From contig JASHOF010000021.1 of the NCBI GenBank assembly GCA_030041255.1, positions 1-41,613 of the forward strand: a DNA stretch of 41,613 bases, in the 5' to 3' direction. This DNA is from Acetobacteraceae bacterium. Its GTDB lineage: Bacteria; Pseudomonadota; Alphaproteobacteria; Acetobacterales; Acetobacteraceae. Position numbers and translations under genes: made by a program. Under the pieces are notes generated by a model. That model searched no databases. It saw only the letters and a list, made by a program, of their open reading frames with translations, and had not been told where the DNA came from. This document shows positions 15,850-24,286 of this stretch, one piece after another; positions within the stretch are counted from its first letter, which is position 1; each line of letters opens with the position of its first letter.

Positions 15850-15866
15850 GCCCGTAGGATGACGGG

Positions 15867-17342
15867 ATGGGCAGCATCGGGATCGATCTCGGCACCTCCG
15901 GCGTGAAGGCGGTGCTGCTGGACGCGAAGGGCGCCCTCAGGGCCGAGGCGACGGCGCCGCTGACGCTTCAGAATCCGAAGCCGTTGTGGAGCGAGCAGGC
16001 GCCGGAGGACTGGTGGGCGGCGGCCGAAGCCGCGATGGCAGAGCTTGGGCGGCAGGCCGATCTCTCGGAAGTCAGGGGAATCGGGCTGAGCGGGCAGATG
16101 CATGGGGCGGTGCTGCTGGACGCGGCCGACCGGGTGCTGCGGCCGGCGATCCTGTGGAACGACGCGCGCTCGGCCGCCGAATGCCGCCTGCTCGATCCGC
16201 TGGCGCGGCGGATCACCGGCAACCTCGCCATGCCGGGCTTCACCGCGCCGAAGCTGCTCTGGGTCAGGCGGCACGAGCCGGAGATCTTCGCGGCGACGGC
16301 ACGCGTGCTGCTGCCGAAGGACTGGCTCCGCCTGCGGCTTACCGGGGATGCGGTTTCGGAAATGTCGGATGCCTCGGGGACGCTGTGGCTGGAGGTAGCG
16401 GGGCGGCGCTGGTCAGCGGAGATGCTGGCGGCGAGCGGGCTTTCGGAGCGGCAGATGCCGCGGCTGGTGGAGGGAACGGAGCCGACGGGCACCTTGCGCC
16501 GCGAGGTTGCGCGCGCCTTCCGATTGCCGGACGGGGTCATGGTGGCGGGCGGCGGCGGCGACAATGCCGCCGGTGCGGTCGGGCTCGGCTGCATTGCGGC
16601 GGGGCAGGCGTTTCTTTCGCTCGGCACCTCGGGGGTGGTGTTCGTGTGCGACGCGGCGCACCACCCGGCGCCGGAGCACGCGGTGCACGCATTCTGCCAC
16701 TGCCTGCCGGGAGCCTGGCACCGGATGGCGGTGATTCTCTCGGCGGCGATGTGTGTCGGCTGGCTCGCGCGCATCAGCGGCGCTGCGAGCGAGGCGGCGC
16801 TGATCGCCGAGCTCGAGCAGGAAGGGGTGGCGGCACGGCACGGGCCGGTGTTCCTGCCCTATCTCACGGGCGAGCGGACGCCGCACAACGATCCCCATGC
16901 GAGCGGCGTGTTCTTCGGGCTCGCGGGGAGCACCACGCGGGCGGCGCTGACCCGGGCGGTGCTCGAAGGGGTGGCGTTCGCGCTTGCCGATGGCATCGAG
17001 GCGCTGGAGGAAAGTGGCGGGCGGATCGAGGCGCTCTCGGTGACGGGGGGCGGGGCGCGGAGTGCGCTGTGGGGGCGGATCCTGGCGGCGGCGCTCGGCC
17101 GGCGGCTTCTCTATCACGCCGGCGGCGAGGTTGGCCCGGCCCTCGGCGCGGCGCGGCTCGGCGCGATCGCGGCCGGGGCGAGAACGGTCGAGGAGGTGTG
17201 CCCGGTGCCGCCGATCGTCAGGGTAGAGGAGCCGGAGCCGGACCTGGCGGCCACGCTCAGCCCGCGGCGGGCGATTTTCCGCCGGCTTTACGGGGACCTC
17301 CGGGACGCGTTCGCGGAGCGGTTCGGAGGAGGGGGCTCGTGA
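15867..17342 (+). CDS. xylB: Xylulokinase
   Basis: 491-residue FGGY-family sugar kinase that phosphorylates D-xylulose for entry into the pentose phosphate pathway. Seen: the N-terminal phosphate-binding strand MGSIGIDLGTSGVKAVLLD, the substrate region GLSGQMHGAVLLD (catalytic Asp expected near the adjacent D in this fold), ILWNDARSAAEC, the central AGGGGDNAAGAVGLG, the phosphate 2 motif SLGTSGVVFV, and the adenosine motif LSVTGGGARSALWGRIL. GLSGQMHG and ILWNDAR are typical of XylB rather than GlpK or AraB. The ATG at 15867 is preceded by a modest AGGATGACGGG. No xylose isomerase is beside it, so the xylulose source lies elsewhere. An exact substrate in the FGGY family can be misjudged, but xylulose is the best fit. 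Confidence 0.88.
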   Translation: MGSIGIDLGTSGVKAVLLDAKGALRAEATAPLTLQNPKPLWSEQAPEDWWAAAEAAMAELGRQADLSEVRGIGLSGQMHGAVLLDAADRVLRPAILWNDARSAAECRLLDPLARRITGNLAMPGFTAPKLLWVRRHEPEIFAATARVLLPKDWLRLRLTGDAVSEMSDASGTLWLEVAGRRWSAEMLAASGLSERQMPRLVEGTEPTGTLRREVARAFRLPDGVMVAGGGGDNAAGAVGLGCIAAGQAFLSLGTSGVVFVCDAAHHPAPEHAVHAFCHCLPGAWHRMAVILSAAMCVGWLARISGAASEAALIAELEQEGVAARHGPVFLPYLTGERTPHNDPHASGVFFGLAGSTTRAALTRAVLEGVAFALADGIEALEESGGRIEALSVTGGGARSALWGRILAAALGRRLLYHAGGEVGPALGAARLGAIAAGARTVEEVCPVPPIVRVEEPEPDLAATLSPRRAIFRRLYGDLRDAFAERFGGGGS

Positions 17343-17448
17343 TGTCTCGGGCGGAACGCGAGGCCGCCCGGCCGGCATCCAGGACCGCATAGCGCCAAGC
17401 CGCCGCCTGTACTTGAACGCGACCCTGCCCGCGCTAGTTTGCCGGTCC

Positions 17449-18477
17449 ATGACGAAAGACCTTTCGACCGACGTCGCGATCGTCGGCGCCGGGCCGGTCG
17501 GCCTCTTCGCCGTCTTCGAGTGCGGCATGCTGCGCATGAAGACAGTGCTGATCGACGTCCTGACCGCGGCCGGCGGCCAATGCACGGCGCTCTATCCGGA
17601 AAAGCCGATCTACGACATCCCGGCCCATCCGATGATTTCCGCCTCCGCCCTGATCGCCGGCCTGGAGCGCCAGATCGCCCCCTTCGCCCCGCCCCGCCTG
17701 CTCGGCCGTCGCGCCTGCCGCCTCGAAGGCGCGGCCGGCGATTTCCGCCTGGTCACCGACCGCGACGAGACGGTCCGCGCCAAGGCCGTCATCCTGGCCG
17801 CCGGCGCCGGGGCGTTCGGGCCGAACCGGCCGCCGCTCTCGGGTCTGGCTGCCTTCGAAGCCACCGGCGCCGTGCAGTACTACGTTGCCAGCCGCGAGTC
17901 GCTGCGCGGAAGGTCGGTGGTGATCGCGGGCGGCGGCGACTCGGCAGCCGACTGGGCGCTCGCGCTGGCCGACGTGGCCGCCGAACTCAGCCTCGTGCAC
18001 CGGCGCGAAAAATTCCGCGCCGCGCCCGAAACTTCCGCCCGGCTGGCCGCGCTCGCCGCTTCCGGCCAGCTCCGCCTCGTCACCCCCTTCCAGCTCTCGG
18101 GTCTCCGCGGTCGGGGCGGCAGGCTCGAGGCGGTCGAGGTCTCCCGCCTCGGGTCTGACGAAACCCGTGTTCTCCCGGCCGAGGTGCTCCTGGCTTTTTT
18201 CGGCCTCGCCACGGACCTTGGCCCGATCGCAAGCTGGGGCCTCGCCCTCGAGCGCCATCAGATCGTCGTCGATCCCGGCACATTGGAAACCAGCCGCCCG
18301 GGCGTCTTCGCCATCGGCGATGTCGCCAGCCACCGCGGCAAGCTGAAGCTGATCCTGCAAGGTTTTTCCGAGGCGGCGATGGCCGCGCACGCCATCCATC
18401 CGATCGTCTTTCCCGGCCAGGCGCTGCATTTCGAGTACTCGACCAGCACCGGCGTGCCGGCGTTGGCCCCCGCCTGA
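17449..18477 (+). CDS. Ferredoxin--NADP(+) reductase, thioredoxin-reductase-like (YumC type)
   Basis: 342-residue FAD protein that passes electrons between NADPH and ferredoxin or flavodoxin. Seen: FAD-binding VAIVGAGPVGLFAVFECGM (about residues 9-27), then AAGGQCTALYPEKPIYDIPA (about 43-62), typical of YumC-like reductases, the NADPH-binding VVIAGGGDSAADWAL (about 157-171), the VFAIGDVA FAD contact near the C-terminus, and the characteristic end FEYSTSTGVP. There is no C-x-x-C pair in the NADPH domain, which separates it from thioredoxin reductase. The ATG at 17449 is preferred over a TTG at 17413. Nothing nearby fixes its partner. Confidence 0.86.
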   Translation: MTKDLSTDVAIVGAGPVGLFAVFECGMLRMKTVLIDVLTAAGGQCTALYPEKPIYDIPAHPMISASALIAGLERQIAPFAPPRLLGRRACRLEGAAGDFRLVTDRDETVRAKAVILAAGAGAFGPNRPPLSGLAAFEATGAVQYYVASRESLRGRSVVIAGGGDSAADWALALADVAAELSLVHRREKFRAAPETSARLAALAASGQLRLVTPFQLSGLRGRGGRLEAVEVSRLGSDETRVLPAEVLLAFFGLATDLGPIASWGLALERHQIVVDPGTLETSRPGVFAIGDVASHRGKLKLILQGFSEAAMAAHAIHPIVFPGQALHFEYSTSTGVPALAPA

Positions 18478-18528
18478 GCCGCCTCACTCCCGGTTGCCAA
18501 GCCGGGCCGGTCGGTGTTTCGTTCCCCG

Positions 18529-19389
18529 ATGCCCATTCTTTCCGGTCGCGCGCGCGTCGCCGGCATTGTCGGCTGGCCGGTCGCCCACTCGCGCTCGCCC
18601 TGCCTGCACGGCTTCTGGCTCGAGCGCTACGGGATCGACGGCGCCTACGTCCCGCTCGCGGTGCCGCCCGCCGCGCTTCCCGCCGCCATCCGCGGCCTCG
18701 CCGCCGCCGGCTTCGCCGGTTGCAATGTGACGCTGCCGCACAAGGAAGCGGCCTTCGCACTCTGCGACCGCGCAACCGATGCAGCGAGGCGCATCGAGGC
18801 CGTCAACACGCTCATCTTCCGCGACGGCAACATCGAGGGCAGCAGCACCGACGGCGCCGGCTTCCTCGCCAATCTCCGCGCTCACGGCGTCGATCCGGCC
18901 AGGCCCGCCCTCGTGCTCGGGGCCGGCGGCGCTGCCCGCGACATCGCCGCCGCCCTCATCGATGCCGGCGCCTCCGTCTCGATCGCCAACCGCACGCCTG
19001 GACGCCTCGATCGCCTGCGCCGGCTCTTTCCCGCGCTCACCCCGCTCCCCTGGGAGGCGCGCTCTGCCGCGCTCGGCGACTTCGCCCTGCTCGTCAACAC
19101 CACCTCGGCCGGCATGGCAGGCCGGCCCGCGCTCGAGATCGACCTCGCGCGCGCGCCCCCCTCCCTGATCGTCGCCGATATCGTCTATGCCCCGCCGGTG
19201 ACGCCCCTCCTCGCCGCCGCCGAACGCTGCGGCCTGACGACCGTGCCCGGGCTCGGCATGCTGCTCTATCAGGCCGTGCCCGGCTTCGCCGCCTGGTTCG
19301 GCGTGACACCGAGCGTCGATCGCGACCTTACCGACTTCGTCGCCGCCGATCTCGCAACCTCCGCGCCGGCGTCCTCCCCGGGCGGATGA
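18529..19389 (+). CDS. aroE: Shikimate dehydrogenase
   Basis: About 286 residues. It reduces 3-dehydroshikimate to shikimate with NADPH in aromatic amino acid synthesis. Seen: shikimate-binding GWPVAHSRSPCLHGFWL (about residues 13-29), catalytic Lys and neighbours in GCNVTLPHKEAA (about 64-75), EAVNTLIF, the STDGAGFL active-site Asp region, the nucleotide-binding loop VLGAGGAARDIAAAL, the NADP phosphate contact ANRTPGRLDRL, NTTSAGM, DIVYAPPVTPLL and the closing GLGMLLYQAVPGFAAWFG. A GTG at 18514 would add five residues; ATG at 18529 is the simpler start. It heads the conserved alphaproteobacterial order aroE-coaE-dnaQ. Confidence 0.96.
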   Translation: MPILSGRARVAGIVGWPVAHSRSPCLHGFWLERYGIDGAYVPLAVPPAALPAAIRGLAAAGFAGCNVTLPHKEAAFALCDRATDAARRIEAVNTLIFRDGNIEGSSTDGAGFLANLRAHGVDPARPALVLGAGGAARDIAAALIDAGASVSIANRTPGRLDRLRRLFPALTPLPWEARSAALGDFALLVNTTSAGMAGRPALEIDLARAPPSLIVADIVYAPPVTPLLAAAERCGLTTVPGLGMLLYQAVPGFAAWFGVTPSVDRDLTDFVAADLATSAPASSPGG

Positions 19390-19429
19390 CCTTCCGCCGC
19401 CGGCATCGTTTCGATACATAACCATTCGC

Positions 19430-20017
19430 ATGGTCGTCATCGGGCTCACCGGAGGCATGGGCATGGGAAAATCGACCGCGGCGGCCGTATTCCGCCGCGC
19501 CGGCATCCCCGTCTTCGATGCCGACCGCACCGTGCATGCGCTCGGCGCCCGGGGCGGGCGCGCCGTCGGCCCGATCGGCGATGCCTTCCCCGGTGTAATC
19601 CGCGATGGGGCGGTGGATCGCGCGCGGCTGCGCCGGCGGGTGCTGGCGGAAAGGGACGGCTTGGCGCGGCTGGAGGCCATCCTGCATCCGCTGGTCCGTG
19701 CCGCCGAGCGCGATTTCCTCGCCCGCGCGCGCCGGGCCGGCCGCCCGGTCGCGGTGCTCGACATCCCGCTCCTCTTCGAAACGCACGGCGAACGGCGCGT
19801 CGATCGCGTCGTCGTCGTCTCGGCGCCGGCCGCCGTGCAGCGGGCGCGCCTGCGACGACGCGGAAAGATGCAACCCGACGAACTTTCCGCCATACTGGCC
19901 CGCCAGATGCCCGACCGGGAGAAGCGCAGGCGCGCCGATCTCGTCGTGCCGACCGGCCTCTCCCGCCATCACGGCGGGCGTGTCCTGAGGCGCCTGATCA
20001 GGGAGCTTCGCGGCTGA
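19430..20017 (+). CDS. coaE: Dephospho-CoA kinase
   Basis: 195 residues, the usual length. It catalyses the last step of coenzyme A synthesis, phosphorylation of the 3'-hydroxyl of dephospho-CoA. Seen: P-loop GLTGGMGMGKST (about residues 5-16), the substrate-binding D-A-D motif VFDADRTVH (about 28-36), ILHPLVRAAERDFL, the lid-region VLDIPLLFETHGE (about 108-120) and the QRARLRRRG and QMPDREKRRRADLVV segments that close the fold. It starts 40 bp after aroE, and its TGA overlaps the ATG of dnaQ by one base. Confidence 0.96.
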   Translation: MVVIGLTGGMGMGKSTAAAVFRRAGIPVFDADRTVHALGARGGRAVGPIGDAFPGVIRDGAVDRARLRRRVLAERDGLARLEAILHPLVRAAERDFLARARRAGRPVAVLDIPLLFETHGERRVDRVVVVSAPAAVQRARLRRRGKMQPDELSAILARQMPDREKRRRADLVVPTGLSRHHGGRVLRRLIRELRG

Positions 20018-20691
20018 TGCGCGGCGTTCTTCTCGATACCGAAACAACAGGTCTCGATTCCCTGCTCGGGCACCGGGTGATCGAGATCGCCGCCATCGAG
20101 CTCAGGAACGATCTCCCCAGCGGGGCATTCTTCCATCGGCTCATCAATCCCCACTGCCCGGTGCCCGCCGAGGCCACGGCGATCAACGGCATCGGCGATG
20201 CCGACCTGGCAGAGGCTCCCGATTTTGCCGCCATCGCCCCGGAACTGCTCGCGTTCCTCGCCGATGACCCCATCATCGCGCACAATGCGCCGTTCGATTT
20301 CTCTTTCCTGGACGCGGAATTCGCCCGCATCGGCATTCCGCCCCTCGATCGCGCGCGCATGATCGACAGCCTGGCGTTGGCCAAGGCCCGCTTTCCCAGC
20401 CTGCCGAACAGCCTCGATGCGTTGTGCCGCCGTTTCGCCATCGATCTTTCCGAGCGCGGCACCCACAACGCGCTGCTCGATTGCCGCCTGCTCGCCGCCG
20501 TCTATCTCGAGCTCACCGGCGGGCGGCAGCGCGGCCTCGCCCTGGTTCATGCTGCCGCGGGCTCTGCCTCATCGGGGCCCGAGCGCCCTCCGCGCGTGCC
20601 GCGCCGCATCGTTCCCACCGAGGCCGAGCGGGCGCGCCATGCCGCCTTCATTGCCCGCCTGAAGGGTAAGCCCCTATGGCAGAGCGGCTGA
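20017..20691 (+). CDS. dnaQ: DNA polymerase III epsilon subunit (3'-5' proofreading exonuclease)
   Basis: 224 residues. DEDDh exonuclease of the replicative polymerase. Exo I is LLDTETTGLDS (about residues 5-15) with metal-binding Asp and Glu; Exo II is IIAHNAPFDFSFLDAEF (about 88-104); Exo III is THNALLDCRLLAAVYLEL (about 150-167) with the catalytic His and Asp. The C-terminal tail is proline- and arginine-rich and would contact the alpha subunit. It starts in a one-base overlap with coaE (TGATG). Its end overlaps the start of the kinase gene at 20676 by 16 bp. Confidence 0.95.
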   Translation: MRGVLLDTETTGLDSLLGHRVIEIAAIELRNDLPSGAFFHRLINPHCPVPAEATAINGIGDADLAEAPDFAAIAPELLAFLADDPIIAHNAPFDFSFLDAEFARIGIPPLDRARMIDSLALAKARFPSLPNSLDALCRRFAIDLSERGTHNALLDCRLLAAVYLELTGGRQRGLALVHAAAGSASSGPERPPRVPRRIVPTEAERARHAAFIARLKGKPLWQSG

Positions 20692-23288
20692 GCACGAAGG
20701 CGAGCCGCCCCCTCGCCACGCGGGCGCTGGCCATTGCAATCGGTCTCGCTGCCGGGATCGTCATCGGCATCTCGAGCACCTTCGCGGTCATTGCGATCCG
20801 GAATTCCCGCCTCGAACTGGCGCGCGCCTTCCAGGCACACGCCATCTACGACCAGACGAACGCGCTGGCGCTGGCCGTCACGACCGCCGAGGTCAGCGGG
20901 CGCAACGTACTCCTCTTCCGCCGGCCATCCGAACTGGGCCAACTCCAGGCAGCGGAATTCTCGGCCCGGAAAATCTACCGCGGGCTCGAAGCCGCCGCCC
21001 ACGTCCACCCCTGGCTCGCCCCGCAGATGGGGCTTTTGAGCCTGCTCGCGGAAGACCGGCTGACCTCCTTGTGGCTCGCCGCGGAGCAGGCGCTGCAAAC
21101 GCCGGGCCCGCCGCCGGTGGCGCCCGGGGGTGCGAACGAAATCGCCGCCTGGCGAGCCGACGACCTGGCGCTGGCAGCCGCCCTCGCCGGAACCAGGGAT
21201 GCGGCCCAGGCGCGGCAAAATCTGCACATGGCGGGCTTCCGGGCCGACGAACGCACCGGCCTCGCCCTGATCCTGCTCGCCGCGGCGACGGCGCTCGGGC
21301 TGCTCACCCTGGCCTTGCTCGGCGGGCTCGCCAGCCGCCGCCGCCTGCTCGCCGTCGAGCAGACCTTGCGCCGCGAAGGCGCGCGTCTTGCCGCCATGAT
21401 CAACCACATCCGTGACGGTGTGGCCGTGTTTGACCGCGAGGACCGCCTGGTGCTGTGCAACAAGGCGTTCCTCCCGGCCACCGGGCTCGCGACGGAGCTG
21501 GGGCGTATCGGCACCCCCTTCAGCGCCTTCGCTGCCGCTGCCACCGACTGGTTCCCCCCGCTTCTCGACGAGCCCCGCCCGCAGGCCGACCCGATCGTGG
21601 CCGAGATGCAGCACCAGGGCCGGATCCTTGAGGTCTGGCGGAGCGCGCTTCCGGACGGCGGCCAGATTCTCGCCGTCGCCGACATCAGCAAGCGCGTCGA
21701 GGTCGAGCAGATGGCACGCCAGGCGCAGCGCATGGACGCGCTCGGCCAGCTCACCGGCGGCATTGCCCACGACATGAACAACCTGCTGCAGGTGATCTCG
21801 GCCAATCTCGAACAGCTCAACAGCCGCCTGCCCGCCGACGCGCCGGTCCGCATGCGGCTCGATGCCGCGATGACCGGCGTCGCGCGCGGCGCCAACCTGA
21901 CGCGCCATCTGCTCGCCTTCGCCCGCCGCCAGCCGCTGGCCACCGAGGTCATCGAGCCGGGCGAATTGGTGCGCGGCACCGCCGATCTCCTGCGCCGCAC
22001 CCTCGGCGAAACCTACGAGGTCAGGCTCGCCCTCGACGAACGCGAAACGCTCTGGGCCGTCCGCACCGACCCCCAGCAGCTCGAGAACGCGGTGCTCAAT
22101 CTGGCGCTCAACGCGCGCGACGCCATGCCGGGCGGCGGGCGGCTCGTCATCATCGTCACCAACCGCGTCCTCGACGAGGAATACGCGGCCCACCATGCCG
22201 AGGTCACCCCCGGCCAGTACGTGATGATCGCGGTCGCCGATACGGGCCACGGCATGGGCCCCGACCAGATCGCCCGCGCCGCCGACCCCTTCTACACCAC
22301 CAAGGGCGGCGGGCGCGGCACCGGCCTCGGGCTGTCCATGGTGTATGGCCTGATCCGCCAGTCGGGCGGCCATTTCCGTATCGACAGCGCCCCCGGCGAG
22401 GGCACCACGGTCCGGCTCTATCTGCCGCGCACGCACGCTGCCCTGATCGAGGCCCCGCGCCGCTCGCTGCCGCCGTCTGCGGCCGGCGAGCTGGTGCTGG
22501 TGGTCGAGGACGACCAGGCGGTCCGCACGGTCGCCATCGGCACGCTCCGCGATCTCGGCTACGGCACGATCGAGGCCGAAAACGCCGACGCGGCGATGGC
22601 CCTTCTCAACGCCGGCGCGCGTCCCGACATCCTCTTCACCGACATGGTGATGCCCGGCACCCTCGGCGTTGCCGAACTGGTGCGCGCCGCGCGCCGCATG
22701 CTGCCGGGCCTGGCGGTGCTCTTCACCACCGGCTACACCGACAATCCCGAACTCAGCGTCGAAGCCCTCGGTCCCGCGGCGCGGCTGCTGCCGAAACCAT
22801 GGACCCGCGCGGCTCTCGCCGAAGGCATTCGCGAAGCGATCGTGACCGCGGCCAGCGAGCGGGTACGCCTCGTTCCCCAGCAGGGCCTGCGCATCCTGGT
22901 GATCGACGACGAGCCCATGGTCCGCGAAACCATTGTCGAACTTCTCGGCCTGATGGGCCACAGCGTGCGCGCCGCCGGCTCGGCTGCGGAAGCGCGGGCG
23001 ATCGCCGAGGATGCCGAACTCGTCATCACCGATGCCGGCCTGGCCGACGCCGACGGCATCGACCTTGCCGAGGAACTTCTCGGCAAAAGGCCCGACCTGC
23101 CGGTCATCATCATCTCGGGTCGCGACGCCGATCCCGCCTCCGATCCCGGGTTCGTCTGGCTCGAAAAGCCGTTCGACGAGGCCAGGCTTCGCCACGCCAT
23201 CGCCGAGGCCATCTCCGAAGCGCGCGCGCCCCGGCGCCAGAGCAACCCGCCCCCCACCGGCCCCGCCCGCCAGTCTCGCAGCGCCTGA
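20676..23288 (+). CDS. Hybrid sensor histidine kinase with two receiver domains
   Basis: 870-residue membrane sensor kinase. Order: N-terminal transmembrane helix (about 17-41), a periplasmic domain to about 190, a second helix (about 194-218), a PAS-like segment (MINHIRDGVAVFDREDRLV, about 241-259), HisKA with the phospho-acceptor in GGIAHDMNNLLQ (H365), HATPase with N box NLALNARDAM (about 475-484), G1 DTGHGMG (522-528) and G2 GRGTGLGLSM (546-555), then receiver 1 (about 605-725, acceptor D656 in LFTDMVMPG) and receiver 2 (about 738-846, acceptor D786 in VITDAGLAD). There is no output domain, so it is likely part of a phosphorelay through a separate histidine phosphotransfer protein. It overlaps dnaQ by 16 bp, so the ATG at 20676 is probably coupled. 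The signal is unknown. Confidence 0.9.
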   Translation: MAERLSTKASRPLATRALAIAIGLAAGIVIGISSTFAVIAIRNSRLELARAFQAHAIYDQTNALALAVTTAEVSGRNVLLFRRPSELGQLQAAEFSARKIYRGLEAAAHVHPWLAPQMGLLSLLAEDRLTSLWLAAEQALQTPGPPPVAPGGANEIAAWRADDLALAAALAGTRDAAQARQNLHMAGFRADERTGLALILLAAATALGLLTLALLGGLASRRRLLAVEQTLRREGARLAAMINHIRDGVAVFDREDRLVLCNKAFLPATGLATELGRIGTPFSAFAAAATDWFPPLLDEPRPQADPIVAEMQHQGRILEVWRSALPDGGQILAVADISKRVEVEQMARQAQRMDALGQLTGGIAHDMNNLLQVISANLEQLNSRLPADAPVRMRLDAAMTGVARGANLTRHLLAFARRQPLATEVIEPGELVRGTADLLRRTLGETYEVRLALDERETLWAVRTDPQQLENAVLNLALNARDAMPGGGRLVIIVTNRVLDEEYAAHHAEVTPGQYVMIAVADTGHGMGPDQIARAADPFYTTKGGGRGTGLGLSMVYGLIRQSGGHFRIDSAPGEGTTVRLYLPRTHAALIEAPRRSLPPSAAGELVLVVEDDQAVRTVAIGTLRDLGYGTIEAENADAAMALLNAGARPDILFTDMVMPGTLGVAELVRAARRMLPGLAVLFTTGYTDNPELSVEALGPAARLLPKPWTRAALAEGIREAIVTAASERVRLVPQQGLRILVIDDEPMVRETIVELLGLMGHSVRAAGSAAEARAIAEDAELVITDAGLADADGIDLAEELLGKRPDLPVIIISGRDADPASDPGFVWLEKPFDEARLRHAIAEAISEARAPRRQSNPPPTGPARQSRSA

Positions 23289-23300
23289 CGGCTTTCAGGC
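23283..23300. terminator. Short hairpin across two convergent stop codons
   Basis: GCCTGA (23283-23288) and TCAGGC (23295-23300) form a 6-bp stem with a 6-nt loop. The stem contains the stop codons of both the hybrid kinase and the convergent ilvE. It could be a weak two-way terminator, but it lacks T runs. Confidence 0.25.
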
Positions 23301-24194
23301 CGCCCGGCGCGCCACCTCTTCCGGCGGCAGGCGCACCAGCGCCGCATAATCCCGGGCGATGGTCTCGGTGATCCGGCCCGGCGTGTATCGATGCGAACCG
23401 ATCTGGCGGATCGGCGTCACCTCCGCCGCCGTGCCCGCGAGCAGCGCCTCGCTCGCCGCCGCGAGCTCCTCGGGCATGATCGCGCGCTCGACGACCCGGA
23501 GCTGCCGATGCCGGGCCAGGCTCATCACCGTGCGCCGCGTGATGCCATCCAGGAACCCTTCCGGCGTCGGCGTGTGCAGCGCCCCGTCGATGACGAAGAA
23601 GATGTTCGCCCCGGTCGCTTCGGCGACCTGGCCGCGCCAGTCGAGCATCAGCGCATCCTGGAAACCCGCTGCCTCCGCTTCGTGCCTGGCCAGCGTGCCG
23701 ATCATGTAAAGCCCCGACGCCTTCGAGGCGGTCGGCGCAGTCTCCGGCGACGGGCGGCGCCAGGTCGCGATCCCGAGCCTCACCCCCTGCGCCCGGTCCG
23801 CCCCGAACAGATTGGGCCACGGCCAGGCCGCAATGGCAAGGTGGATTTTCGTCTGCTGCGCGGCAACCGAAAGCTGCTCCGCTCCGCGCCAGGCGATCGG
23901 CCGCACATAGGCATCCGTGAGCGCGTTCGCCCGGAGCACCGCCTTGACCGCGCCGTCGATCTCGCCGGCAGTCCACGGAATCGAAAACCCGAGCAGGCGC
24001 GCCGAGTTTTGCAGCCGCTCCGTGTGATCGCGGAGGCGGAAGACGGTCCCGCCATAGGCCCGCTCGCCCTCGAACACCGCGCTCGCGTAGTGCAGCCCGT
24101 GCGACAGCACGTGCAGCCTGGCCTCCCGCCACGGCATCAGCGCGCCATCCCACCAGATCGTTCCGTCGCGGTCGTCGAAAGGAACGGGCGTCAT
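23295..24194 (-). CDS. ilvE: Branched-chain amino acid aminotransferase
   Basis: 299-residue class IV PLP enzyme, likely catalysing the last step of Ile, Val and Leu synthesis (or first step of breakdown) with 2-oxoglutarate and glutamate. Seen: WDGALMPWREARLHVLSHGLHYASAVFEG (about residues 15-43), FRLRDHTERL (52-61), YVRPIAWRGAEQL (96-108), PLP Lys in TASKASGLYM (K158), and the EATGANIFFV loop (about 192-201) that separates this class from D-amino acid transaminases, then GITRRTVMSLA. It ends convergently to the kinase gene and is divergent from the MarR regulator at 24287 across a 92-bp region. D-alanine- or ADC-lyase-type class IV enzymes are the alternative, less likely. Confidence 0.9.
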   Translation of the reverse strand: MTPVPFDDRDGTIWWDGALMPWREARLHVLSHGLHYASAVFEGERAYGGTVFRLRDHTERLQNSARLLGFSIPWTAGEIDGAVKAVLRANALTDAYVRPIAWRGAEQLSVAAQQTKIHLAIAAWPWPNLFGADRAQGVRLGIATWRRPSPETAPTASKASGLYMIGTLARHEAEAAGFQDALMLDWRGQVAEATGANIFFVIDGALHTPTPEGFLDGITRRTVMSLARHRQLRVVERAIMPEELAAASEALLAGTAAEVTPIRQIGSHRYTPGRITETIARDYAALVRLPPEEVARRAA

Positions 24195-24226
24195 GAACTG
24201 CTATCCCGCAATATTGTTGTTCATCC

Positions 24227-24257
24227 TTGCAGAACGGTAGAAGCGGGCGCATATTAA
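24227..24257 (+). promoter_or_regulatory. Weak candidate promoter for the MarR-kinase operon
   Basis: TTGCAG (24227-24232) and TATTAA (24252-24257) are separated by 19 bp, a little wide for sigma-70. It lies in the 92-bp divergent region between ilvE and the MarR gene. No clear operator palindrome was found. Confidence 0.25.
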
Positions 24258-24286
24258 GTCAACGACGCTGCCGTAATGGTCGGGGT

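Noticed and set aside
20547-23195. Antisense frame of 882 codons over the hybrid kinase
   Set aside because: Covered entirely by a well-defined kinase on the other strand; its sequence is repetitive Gly/Asp/Arg and has no family motif.
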